Shown: piece by piece, positions 9,649-17,267 of the stretch
Layout of the letters: every line of letters starts with the position of its first letter
Numbering within the stretch: position 1 is the stretch's first letter
DNA from: Streptomyces anulatus
Lineage (GTDB): Bacteria > Actinomycetota > Actinomycetes > Streptomycetales > Streptomycetaceae
NCBI RefSeq assembly: GCF_014650675.1
Contig: NZ_BMVK01000002.1
Span: 124,001 to 188,000, forward strand
Length of the DNA stretch: 64,000 nucleotides
Direction: 5' to 3'
Notes under the pieces: model-generated
What the model saw: the letters and a program-made list of their open reading frames with translations, nothing else
Told to the model about the DNA's origin: nothing
Databases searched by the model: none
Made by a program: the position numbers and the translations under genes

Positions 9649-10773
9649 ATGAGCACTGCCCCCCGTCTTACCGCCCTCGACGCGCTGCACCGCTCACTCG
9701 GTGCCACCATGACCGACTTCGCGGGCTGGGACATGCCCCTGCGGTACGCCAGTGAGCGCGACGAGCACAACGCCGTACGCACCCGGGCCGGCCTCTTCGA
9801 CCTGTCGCACATGGGCGAGATCACCGTCACCGGGCCCGAGGCCGCCGCCTTCCTGAGCTACGCGCTGGTGGGCAACATCGCCACCGTCGGCAACGGCCGG
9901 GCCCGCTACACGATGATCGTCCAGGAGGACGGCGGGATCGTGGACGACCTGATCGTCTACCGCTTGGGAGAGACAGAGGCCCCCGAGTATCTGGTGGTCG
10001 CCAACGCGGGCAACGCGCAGATCGTGCTGGACGCGCTGACCGCCCGGGTCGGGGGCTTCGACGCCGAGGTGCGCGACGACCGGGACGCCTACGCGCTGCT
10101 CGCGGTCCAGGGCCCCGAGTCGCCCGCCATCATGAAGGCGGTCACCGACGCCGACCTGGACGGGCTGAAGTACTACGCGGGCCTGCCGGGCACGGTCGCC
10201 GGGGTTCCCGCGCTCATCGCCCGTACCGGCTACACCGGCGAGGACGGCTTCGAGCTGTTCGTCGCGCCCGAGCACGCCGAGCAGCTGTGGCGCGCGCTGA
10301 CCGAGGCCGGCGCCCCGCACGGCCTGATCCCCTGCGGGCTCTCCTGCCGGGACACGCTGCGCCTGGAGGCGGGCATGCCGCTGTACGGGCACGAGCTGAC
10401 GACCGCGCTCACCCCGTTCGACGCGGGCCTGGGCCGGGTCGTGAAGTTCGAGAAGGAGGGCGACTTCGTCGGGCGCGAGGCCCTGACCGCCGCCGCCGAG
10501 CGCGCCGAGAGCGCCCCGCCGCGCAAGCTGGTGGGCCTGATCGCCGAGGGCCGCCGGGTCCCGCGCGCGGGCTTCCCCGTCGTCGCCGACGGCAAGGTGA
10601 TCGGCGAGGTCACCTCCGGCGCCCCGTCCCCGACCCTGGGCAAGCCGATCGCCATGGCCTACGTGGACGCGGCCTTCGCCGCGCCGGGCACCGAGGGCGT
10701 GGGCGTGGACATCCGCGGCACGCACGAGCCGTACGAGGTCGTCGCGCTGCCGTTCTACAAGCGCCAGAAGTGA
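9649..10773 (+). CDS. gcvT: Glycine cleavage system aminomethyltransferase (T protein)
   Basis: T protein of the glycine cleavage system: it releases ammonia from the aminomethyl group on lipoyl-GcvH and transfers the one-carbon unit to tetrahydrofolate. 374 residues, normal length, opening LTALDALHRSLGATMTDFAG and carrying GLFDLSHMGEI, the folate-binding region with YTGEDGFELF, and the C-terminal barrel with GRRVPRAGFPV. ATG 9649 has a ggag site eight bases upstream. First gene after the riboswitch; gcvP, the decarboxylase, is not in the window. Confidence 0.96.
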   Translation: MSTAPRLTALDALHRSLGATMTDFAGWDMPLRYASERDEHNAVRTRAGLFDLSHMGEITVTGPEAAAFLSYALVGNIATVGNGRARYTMIVQEDGGIVDDLIVYRLGETEAPEYLVVANAGNAQIVLDALTARVGGFDAEVRDDRDAYALLAVQGPESPAIMKAVTDADLDGLKYYAGLPGTVAGVPALIARTGYTGEDGFELFVAPEHAEQLWRALTEAGAPHGLIPCGLSCRDTLRLEAGMPLYGHELTTALTPFDAGLGRVVKFEKEGDFVGREALTAAAERAESAPPRKLVGLIAEGRRVPRAGFPVVADGKVIGEVTSGAPSPTLGKPIAMAYVDAAFAAPGTEGVGVDIRGTHEPYEVVALPFYKRQK

Positions 10774-10893
10774 CATCCCGGGAGAACCCGGGCCTTCTCG
10801 CACGCGCAGGCGTCACGGAAGTGACGTACCTCCGTCTCACACCGTAAGACCACCGTTCATCAGCACTCCCCCGCGTACAGGAGAATTCAGGTC

Positions 10894-11271
10894 ATGAGCA
10901 ACCCCCAGCAGCTGCGGTACAGCAAGGAGCACGAGTGGCTGTCGGCCCTCGAGGACGGCGTGGCCACCATCGGCATCACGGAGTACGCGGCCAACGCGCT
11001 CGGTGACGTCGTCTACGCCCAGCTCCCGGAGGTCGGCGACACGGTGACCGCGGGCGAGACCTGCGGCGAACTGGAGTCGACCAAGTCCGTCAGCGATCTG
11101 TACTCGCCGGTGACCGGTGAGGTGACGGCGGCCAACCAGGACGTCGTGGACGACCCCTCGCTGGTGAACTCCGCTCCCTTCGAGGGCGGCTGGCTGTTCA
11201 AGGTGCGCGTCGCGGAGGAGCCGGCCGACCTGCTCTCCGCCGACGAGTACACCGCGTTCTCCGGCAACTGA
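10894..11271 (+). CDS. gcvH: Glycine cleavage system H protein
   Basis: Lipoyl carrier that shuttles the aminomethyl group between P, T and L proteins. 125 residues, with the lipoylation motif [11 protein letters not shown] whose lysine carries the lipoyl group, and [12 protein letters not shown] after it. A good aggag site precedes ATG 10894. The 120-base gap after gcvT contains only a small CCCGGG-AGAA-CCCGGG hairpin, which is too weak to separate the two genes with confidence. Confidence 0.96.
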
Positions 11272-11290
11272 GACCTTAAGGGACCCCCTG

Positions 11291-12550
11291 ATGTCGCTTC
11301 TGAACTCCTCCCTCCACGAGCTGGACCCGGACGTCGCCGCCGCCGTCGACGCCGAGCTCCACCGTCAGCAGTCCACCCTCGAAATGATCGCCTCGGAGAA
11401 CTTCGCTCCGGTCGCCGTCATGGAGGCGCAGGGCTCCGTCCTCACCAACAAGTACGCCGAGGGCTACCCGGGCCGCCGCTACTACGGCGGCTGTGAGCAC
11501 GTCGACGTCGTCGAGCAGATCGCGATCGACCGGATCAAGGCCCTGTTCGGCGCCGAGGCCGCGAACGTGCAGCCGCACTCCGGCGCGCAGGCGAACGCCG
11601 CCGCGATGTTCGCGCTGCTGAAGCCGGGCGACACGATCATGGGCCTGAACCTGGCCCACGGCGGTCACCTGACCCACGGCATGAAGATCAACTTCTCCGG
11701 CAAGCTCTACAACGTGGTCCCGTACCACGTCGACGAGAGCGGCATCGTGGACATGGAGGAGGTCGAGCGCCTCGCCAAGGAGTCCCAGCCGAAGCTGATC
11801 GTGGCCGGCTGGTCCGCCTACCCGCGCCAGCTGGACTTCGCCGCCTTCCGCCGCATCGCGGACGAGGTCGGCGCGTACCTGATGGTCGACATGGCGCACT
11901 TCGCGGGCCTGGTAGCGGCCGGTCTGCACCCCAACCCGGTGCCGCACGCCCACGTCGTCACCACCACCACGCACAAGACCCTCGGCGGTCCGCGCGGCGG
12001 CGTGATCCTCTCCACCCAGGAGCTCGCCAAGAAGATCAACTCCGCGGTCTTCCCGGGTCAGCAGGGCGGCCCGCTGGAGCACGTGATCGCGGCCAAGGCG
12101 GTCTCGTTCAAGATCGCGGCGGGCGAGGAGTTCAAGGAGCGCCAGCAGCGCACCCTGGACGGCGCGCGGATCCTGGCCGAGCGCCTGATCCAGCCGGACG
12201 TCACCGAGGTGGGCGTATCCGTCCTCTCCGGCGGCACCGACGTGCACCTGGTCCTGGTCGACCTGCGCAACTCGGAGCTGGACGGCCAGCAGGCCGAGGA
12301 CCGGCTCCACGAGCTGGGCATCACGGTCAACCGGAACGCCATCCCGAACGACCCGCGTCCCCCGATGGTCACCTCGGGCCTGCGGATCGGCACCCCGGCG
12401 CTGGCCACCCGCGGCTTCGGCGCCGAGGACTTCACCGAGGTCGCGGAGATCATCGCCGCCGCCCTCAAGCCGTCCTACGACGCTGACGACCTCAAGGCCC
12501 GCGTGGTCGCGCTGGCCGAGAGGTTCCCGCTGTACCCCGGCCTGAAGTAA
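11291..12550 (+). CDS. glyA: Serine hydroxymethyltransferase
   Basis: PLP enzyme interconverting glycine plus 5,10-methylene-tetrahydrofolate and serine. 419 residues, full length. Motifs: [38 protein letters not shown], and the PLP-lysine motif [15 protein letters not shown]. It starts 19 bases after the gcvH stop. In this order the one-carbon unit released by glycine cleavage can be used to convert another glycine to serine, which SdaA then deaminates. Confidence 0.97.
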   Translation: MSLLNSSLHELDPDVAAAVDAELHRQQSTLEMIASENFAPVAVMEAQGSVLTNKYAEGYPGRRYYGGCEHVDVVEQIAIDRIKALFGAEAANVQPHSGAQANAAAMFALLKPGDTIMGLNLAHGGHLTHGMKINFSGKLYNVVPYHVDESGIVDMEEVERLAKESQPKLIVAGWSAYPRQLDFAAFRRIADEVGAYLMVDMAHFAGLVAAGLHPNPVPHAHVVTTTTHKTLGGPRGGVILSTQELAKKINSAVFPGQQGGPLEHVIAAKAVSFKIAAGEEFKERQQRTLDGARILAERLIQPDVTEVGVSVLSGGTDVHLVLVDLRNSELDGQQAEDRLHELGITVNRNAIPNDPRPPMVTSGLRIGTPALATRGFGAEDFTEVAEIIAAALKPSYDADDLKARVVALAERFPLYPGLK

Positions 12551-12579
12551 CACCTGGCCTGCGGTTCTGCACGTTCGGG

Positions 12580-12621
12580 CGGGGCACCGCGCACACTGAA
12601 CAGTGTGAGCGCGGTGCCCCG
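12580..12621 (+). terminator. Strong hairpin between glyA and sdaA
   Basis: A nearly perfect dyad: CGGGGCACCGCGC pairs with GCGCGGTGCCCCG (13 bp), and an inner ACACTG-AA-CAGTGT extends the stem. There is no run of T after it, as is usual for Streptomyces terminators. It probably ends or attenuates the riboswitch-driven transcript, so sdaA may be partly uncoupled from gcvT-gcvH-glyA. Confidence 0.7.
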
Positions 12622-12683
12622 ACCTGTGTCACCCGCTCCACACTTCGCCCCCTATGCCCCCTGTGCCCCGTGGGCCCCACCCC

Positions 12684-12744
12684 GGCCCGTTCCGCACCAC
12701 CCGGCTCGTTCCCGTACCACCTGGCCCGTTTTCCGGCACCACCC
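12684..12744 (+). repeat. Three degenerate ~20-bp direct repeats in the sdaA leader
   Basis: Between the hairpin and sdaA are three head-to-tail units: GGCCCGTTCCGCACCACCC (12684-12702), GGCTCGTTCCCGTACCACCT (12703-12722) and GGCCCGTTTTCCGGCACCAC (from 12723). The shared core is GGCyCGTTyC followed by ACCACC. They end about 40 bases before the sdaA start and are candidate binding sites for a protein acting on DNA or on the mRNA leader. Confidence 0.6.
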
Positions 12745-12784
12745 AGGCAGACAACGGCGTCTTCCCAACCCAAGGAGTACCCCC

Positions 12785-14170
12785 GTGGCCATCTCGGTCT
12801 TCGACCTCTTCTCGGTCGGCATCGGCCCGTCCAGCTCCCACACGGTGGGCCCGATGCGCGCCGCCCGGATGTTCGCGCGCCGCCTGAAGAACGAGGGCCT
12901 GCTCGCGCACACCGCCTCGATACGGGCCGAGCTGTACGGTTCCCTCGGCGCGACCGGCCACGGGCACGGCACGCCCAAGGCGGTCCTGCTCGGCCTGGAG
13001 GGCGAGTCGCCCCAGACCGTGGACGTGGAGTCCGCCGACGGCCGGGTCGAGGAGATCCGCGGCAGCGGCAGGATCAATCTGCTGGGCATGCACGAGATCC
13101 CGTTCGACTTCGACAAGGACCTGGTCCTGCACCGCCGCAAGGCGCTCCCGTACCACGCCAACGGCATGACGATCCTCGCGTACGACACCGAGGGCGCCCC
13201 GGTCCTGGAGAAGACGTACTACTCGGTCGGCGGCGGCTTCGTCGTCGACGAGGACGCGGTGGCCGGGGAGAACCCGATCGTCCCGGACGACACCGTGCTG
13301 AAGCACCCGTTCCGCACCGGCGACGAACTGCTGAGGCTCTCCCGGGAGACCGGTCTCTCGATCTCCTCGATGATGCTGGAGAACGAGCTGGCCTGGCGCA
13401 CCGAGGCGGAGATCCGCTCCGGGCTGCTGGACATCTGGCGTGTCATGCAGGCCTGCGTCTCCCGCGGCATGTCCCGCGAGGGCATCCTCCCCGGCGGCCT
13501 CAAGGTCCGCCGCCGTGCCGCGAACTCGGCCCGCCAGCTGCGCGCCGAGGGCGACCCGCAGGCCCACGCGATGGAGTGGATCACTCTGTACGCGATGGCG
13601 GTCAACGAGGAGAACGCGGCGGGCGGCCGCGTCGTCACCGCCCCCACCAACGGCGCGGCGGGCATCATCCCCGCCGTTCTGCACTACTACATGAACTTCG
13701 CGGCCGGTGGCTGCACCGAGTCCGAGAAGGAGGACAGCGTCGTCCGCTTCCTCCTCGCGGCCGGTGCGATCGGCCTGCTGTTCAAGGAGAACGCCTCGAT
13801 CTCCGGCGCCGAGGTCGGCTGCCAGGGCGAGGTCGGCTCGGCCTGCTCGATGGCGGCCGGAGCCCTGGCCGAGGTCCTCGGCGGCTCCCCCGAGCAGGTG
13901 GAGAACGCCGCCGAGATCGGCATGGAGCACAACCTGGGCCTGACCTGCGACCCGGTCGGCGGGCTCGTCCAGATCCCCTGCATCGAGCGCAACGGCATGG
14001 CGGCGGTGAAGGCGGTGACGGCCGCGAAGATGGCGCTGCGCGGGGACGGCAGCCACAAGGTCTCCCTCGACAAGGTCATCAAGACCATGAAGGAGACCGG
14101 GGCCGACATGAGCGTCAAGTACAAGGAGACGGCGCGGGGCGGGCTCGCGGTGAACATCATCGAGTGCTGA
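12785..14170 (+). CDS. sdaA: L-serine ammonia-lyase (iron-sulfur type)
   Basis: Converts L-serine to pyruvate and ammonia with a [4Fe-4S] cluster. 461 residues from GTG 12785, which follows an aaggag site at 12772-12777; the frame is open upstream but only across the repeat leader. The beta domain opens [22 protein letters not shown], and the alpha domain has the cluster cysteines in [12 protein letters not shown] and [12 protein letters not shown], plus [14 protein letters not shown]. Both domains are fused in one chain, as in the single-chain E. coli-type enzyme. Confidence 0.96.
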   Translation: MAISVFDLFSVGIGPSSSHTVGPMRAARMFARRLKNEGLLAHTASIRAELYGSLGATGHGHGTPKAVLLGLEGESPQTVDVESADGRVEEIRGSGRINLLGMHEIPFDFDKDLVLHRRKALPYHANGMTILAYDTEGAPVLEKTYYSVGGGFVVDEDAVAGENPIVPDDTVLKHPFRTGDELLRLSRETGLSISSMMLENELAWRTEAEIRSGLLDIWRVMQACVSRGMSREGILPGGLKVRRRAANSARQLRAEGDPQAHAMEWITLYAMAVNEENAAGGRVVTAPTNGAAGIIPAVLHYYMNFAAGGCTESEKEDSVVRFLLAAGAIGLLFKENASISGAEVGCQGEVGSACSMAAGALAEVLGGSPEQVENAAEIGMEHNLGLTCDPVGGLVQIPCIERNGMAAVKAVTAAKMALRGDGSHKVSLDKVIKTMKETGADMSVKYKETARGGLAVNIIEC

Positions 14171-14237
14171 CGGAGACCGGGTAGGCCCTGACCGGCGATT
14201 CTTCTGCCTTTCCGTGCTGTCAGGGCTCCCCGTGAGC

Positions 14238-14272
14238 GCGGTGCCACGGGACCGGCGCGTCCGCGGCACCGC
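14238..14272. terminator. Bidirectional hairpin between convergent sdaA and the HhH gene
   Basis: GCGGTGCC (14238-14245) pairs with GGCACCGC (14265-14272), with an inner GGAC/GTCC stem. It lies between two converging genes and can serve both. Confidence 0.6.
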
Positions 14273-14287
14273 CCGCCCGCAGGGGCG

Positions 14288-14506
14288 TTACTTCGCCGCG
14301 TCCAGCGCGGCCAGTGCCTGCGCCCAGCCGACGTACTTCAGGTCCGCGAGGTCGGCCACGGTCTTGATGCCGAACGCCTCCTCGAGGAGGTCACCCTGGC
14401 GGTCCGAGACCCCCTTGAGCGCCGACACCGGCGCCGCCAGCACCTCGGGCACGCTCTTGTCGGCCCACGCCTTGTCCAGCACCTTGCCCAGATCGATCGA
14501 AGCCAC
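14288..14506 (-). CDS. Small helix-hairpin-helix protein
   Basis: A 72-residue protein from GTG 14506, preceded by agaagggg. The second half reads LKGVSDRQGDLLEEAFGIKTVADLADLKY in three short pieces typical of helix-hairpin-helix motifs (hairpin near FGIKTV), as found in many nonspecific DNA- or protein-binding modules. The protein has no other domain and no signal. A promoter with a perfect 7-bp dyad lies about 90 bases upstream. Function unknown. Confidence 0.75.
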   Translation of the reverse strand: MASIDLGKVLDKAWADKSVPEVLAAPVSALKGVSDRQGDLLEEAFGIKTVADLADLKYVGWAQALAALDAAK

Positions 14507-14590
14507 GTTCGTCCCCTTCTCGTGCCGCGCTCCCCACGAAGCGCGCGCGTACTGCGGGAGCCGCGCGGACTTCCGCACCGGCCCGTCCAT

Positions 14591-14612
14591 CTCTACAGAC
14601 ATGTAGAGCATA
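14591..14612 (-). promoter_or_regulatory. -10 element with perfect dyad (operator candidate) for the HhH gene
   Basis: CTCTACA-GACA-TGTAGAG at 14591-14608 is a perfect 7-bp inverted repeat with a 4-base centre. On the minus strand the -10-like TATGCT (14612-14607) directly precedes it, so the dyad would cover the transcription start. This arrangement suits repression. It could instead form a small hairpin at the 5' end of the mRNA. Confidence 0.5.
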
Positions 14613-14693
14613 GGAGAGAGGAGCGGGCCCGACAGGCAGGGACAGAAGATCGGCCGGGATTGTCCGAAAGTCCACGCAGCGCCCGCGACGGGG

Positions 14694-15080
14694 TCAGTCG
14701 GCGACCGCGAGTTCGGGTGCCTCGACCGGGAGGTCGCGGACGCCCAGGCGCAGGTGCTCGACGTGGAAGAGGGCCTGGTCGAGGAGTTCGGCGACGTGGT
14801 TGTCGTAGAGGGCGTAGATGATCGAGCGGCCGTGGCGTTCGCCGGTGACGAGGCCGAGATTGCGCAGCAGGCGCAACTGGTGGGAGCAGGCCGAGGCTTC
14901 CATCCCCACGGCGTCGGCGAGGTCGCCCACCGAGCAGGGGCCCTCCTGGAGCCGGGCGAGGATGTGCAGCCGAGAGGGCGTGGCGAGGGCCTGGAGGGTG
15001 GCGGCGACGTCGGCGGCACCGACCGCGTCGAGGCGTTCGCGGGTGGTGGCGCTGCTCCTGGCGTCTGCTCCGTGGCCCAT
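14694..15080 (-). CDS. ArsR/SmtB-family metal-sensing repressor
   Basis: Winged-helix repressor of 128 residues that should release DNA when it binds metal. The recognition region is VGDLADAVGMEASACSHQLRLL. Helix 5 carries all four ligands of the CzrA/NmtR-type site: D93, H95, H106 and H109 in the pattern DxH-(10)-HxxH, which indicates Zn, Co or Ni sensing rather than arsenic. The start ATG 15080 is chosen because a TATGAT -10 box ends seven bases before it, implying a leaderless transcript; an in-frame ATG at 15104 would lie upstream of that transcription start. Divergent from the metal ATPase it presumably controls. Confidence 0.88.
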   Translation of the reverse strand: MGHGADARSSATTRERLDAVGAADVAATLQALATPSRLHILARLQEGPCSVGDLADAVGMEASACSHQLRLLRNLGLVTGERHGRSIIYALYDNHVAELLDQALFHVEHLRLGVRDLPVEAPELAVAD

Positions 15081-15086
15081 ACCGTC

Positions 15087-15133
15087 ATCATACGCGTGAC
15101 ACATGAAGACCTGTTCAGGTGTTCCTGTATGGT
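15087..15133. promoter_or_regulatory. Divergent promoters and ArsR operator
   Basis: The inverted repeat ACACATGAA-(6)-TTCAGGTGT at 15099-15122 has the 24-bp size of SmtB/ArsR operators. It is flanked by TATGAT on the minus strand (15092-15087, for the repressor) and TATGGT on the plus strand (15128-15133, for the ATPase). The operator lies in both core promoters, so one bound repressor dimer could silence both genes. Confidence 0.7.
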
Positions 15134-15175
15134 GAGCGCGTTGCCCGTCGTCCACCCGTGAAGGGTTGCTTTGTC

Positions 15176-17167
15176 ATGTCTTCTGTCGTGGATCAACGGC
15201 CCGAGCCGATGACCGCCGGGGCTCCGCGCCCGGTGCCGCCGAGAGGACGTACACGCCTCCTCGCCCTGCCGGAGGCCCGGTGGGCGCTGGCTTCCCTGCT
15301 GCTGTTCCTGCTGGCGCTCCCCGTGTATCTGCTGGATGCTCCGGCGTGGGCGTGGGGCCCGTTGTTCGCCGCCAGCTACGTCACCGGCGGCTGGGAGCCG
15401 GGGTGGGAGGGCCTCAAGGCCCTGCGGGACAAGACGCTGGACGTGGACCTGCTGATGGTCGTGGCGGCACTCGGCGCAGCCACGATCGGGCAGGTCCTGG
15501 ACGGCGCTCTGCTGATCGTCATCTTCGCCACCTCCGGCGCCCTGGAGGCGGTCGCGACCGCCCGCACCGCGGATTCCGTACGCGGCCTGCTCGACCTCGC
15601 CCCCGAGGTCGCGACCCGGGTTCGTGCGGACGGCGCCGAGGAGACCGTGGACGCCGAACGCCTGGCGGTGGGGGACGTCATCCTGGTGCGCCCCGGAGAG
15701 CGGGTCGGCGCGGACGGGCACGTTCTGGACGGGGCGAGCGACGTCGATCAGGCCACGATCACCGGTGAGCCGTTGCCGGTGGCCAAGCAGGCGGGGGACG
15801 AGGTGTTCGCCGGCACGGTGAACGGGACCGGCGCTCTGCGGGTGCGCGTCGAGCGGGATCCGGCGGACTCGGTGATCGCCCGGATCGTGAAGATGGTCGA
15901 GGAGGCCTCCGAGACCAAGGCGCCGACCCAGTTGTTCATCGAGAAGATCGAGCAGCGGTACTCGATCGGCATGGTCATCGCCACCCTGGCCGTCTTCTGC
16001 GTCCCGCTCGCCTTCGGCGACACCCTCACGTCGGCACTGCTGCGCGCGATGACGTTCATGATCGTCGCCTCGCCGTGCGCGGTGGTCCTGTCGACCATGC
16101 CGCCGCTGCTGTCCGCGATCGCCAACGCGGGCCGCCACGGCGTGCTCGCGAAGTCCGCGGTCGTGATGGAGCGCCTGGGCCAGGTCGACACGGTGGCGCT
16201 GGACAAGACCGGCACCCTGACCGAGGGCACCCCACGCGTCACCGACGTCCTCCCCCTGCCCGGATCGGGTCTGGACGAGGACCGGCTGCTGGCCCTGGCG
16301 GGGGCGGCCGAGCACCCCAGCGAGCATCCCCTCGCCCGCGCCGTCGTCCGGGCCGCCCGGGCGCGCGGCCTCGTCCTCGCCGAGGCGACCGGGTTCGTCT
16401 CCTCCCCCGGGGCCGGCGTCACCGCGACCGTCGACGGCCGCACCGTCCGGGTCGGGTCCCCGGCCCGCATCGCCGCCGGTGGCCCCGGCCCCGACGAGGC
16501 GGTCCGGTCGCTGGAGGACGGGGGCCGCACCGCCGTCCTCGTCCTCCGTGACGGCGCCCCGGTCGGCGTGCTGGGCATCGCGGACCGGCTGCGCCCGGAC
16601 GCGCGGGCGACAGTGGCCGCGCTCACCGAACTGACCGGCCGCACCCCGGTGTTGCTCACCGGTGACAACGAGCGCGCCGCCCGCCGGCTGGCCGCCGAGG
16701 TCGGGATCGGCGATGTGCGGGCCGGGCTGCTCCCGCAGGACAAGGTCGCCGCCGTACGGGCATGGGAGGCCGAGGGTCTGCGGGTCCTGGTCGTCGGCGA
16801 CGGTGTCAACGACGCGCCCGCCCTGGCCGCCGCGCACACCGGCATCGCGATGGGCCGGGCCGGATCCGACCTCGCGCTGGAAACCGCCGACGCCGTCGTC
16901 GTCCGCGACGAACTCGCCACCGTCCCCGCCGTCGTGGCCCTCTCCCGGACCGCCCGCCGCCTGGTCGTCCAGAACCTGGTCATCGCCGGGACCTTCATCG
17001 CCGTACTGGTCGCCTGGGGCCTGATCGGCACCCTCCCCCTGCCGCTCGGCGTCGCCGGGCACGAGGGCTCCACCGTCATCGTCGGCCTCAACGGCCTCCG
17101 CCTGCTGCGCGAGGCCGCCTGGGACCGGGCCGCCCTACGCCGCGTCGGACCGGGGCGCGGACGCTGA
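15176..17167 (+). CDS. P1B-4-type heavy-metal translocating ATPase
   Basis: Metal efflux pump of 663 residues from ATG 15176. It has no N-terminal metal-binding domain. Motifs: actuator ITGEPLP, the membrane metal site SPC (residues 299-301), phosphorylation motif DKTGTLTEG (D343), PSEHPLA (HP motif), TGDN, GDGVNDAPALA and, near the C terminus, HEGST (H629). SPC together with HEGST is the signature of the P1B-4 group (CtpD, CtpJ, CoaT), which exports Co, Fe, Ni or Zn. Divergent from the ArsR sensor with the matching metal site, it forms a self-contained metal-resistance module. Confidence 0.93.
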   Translation: MSSVVDQRPEPMTAGAPRPVPPRGRTRLLALPEARWALASLLLFLLALPVYLLDAPAWAWGPLFAASYVTGGWEPGWEGLKALRDKTLDVDLLMVVAALGAATIGQVLDGALLIVIFATSGALEAVATARTADSVRGLLDLAPEVATRVRADGAEETVDAERLAVGDVILVRPGERVGADGHVLDGASDVDQATITGEPLPVAKQAGDEVFAGTVNGTGALRVRVERDPADSVIARIVKMVEEASETKAPTQLFIEKIEQRYSIGMVIATLAVFCVPLAFGDTLTSALLRAMTFMIVASPCAVVLSTMPPLLSAIANAGRHGVLAKSAVVMERLGQVDTVALDKTGTLTEGTPRVTDVLPLPGSGLDEDRLLALAGAAEHPSEHPLARAVVRAARARGLVLAEATGFVSSPGAGVTATVDGRTVRVGSPARIAAGGPGPDEAVRSLEDGGRTAVLVLRDGAPVGVLGIADRLRPDARATVAALTELTGRTPVLLTGDNERAARRLAAEVGIGDVRAGLLPQDKVAAVRAWEAEGLRVLVVGDGVNDAPALAAAHTGIAMGRAGSDLALETADAVVVRDELATVPAVVALSRTARRLVVQNLVIAGTFIAVLVAWGLIGTLPLPLGVAGHEGSTVIVGLNGLRLLREAAWDRAALRRVGPGRGR

Positions 17168-17267
17168 CGCAGACACAGACAGGGACACAGGTGCAGCCGC
17201 TGACGCAGGAACAGAAGGGGGAACGGAAGGGGGAACAGACCGGCACCCACCGTGGCCGGGGCGCCCG

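Noticed and set aside
14288..17062. A 924-codon open frame on the minus strand
   Set aside because: It runs antisense through the metal ATPase and across the ArsR gene in another frame. Only its last 72 codons (from 14506) form a real gene.
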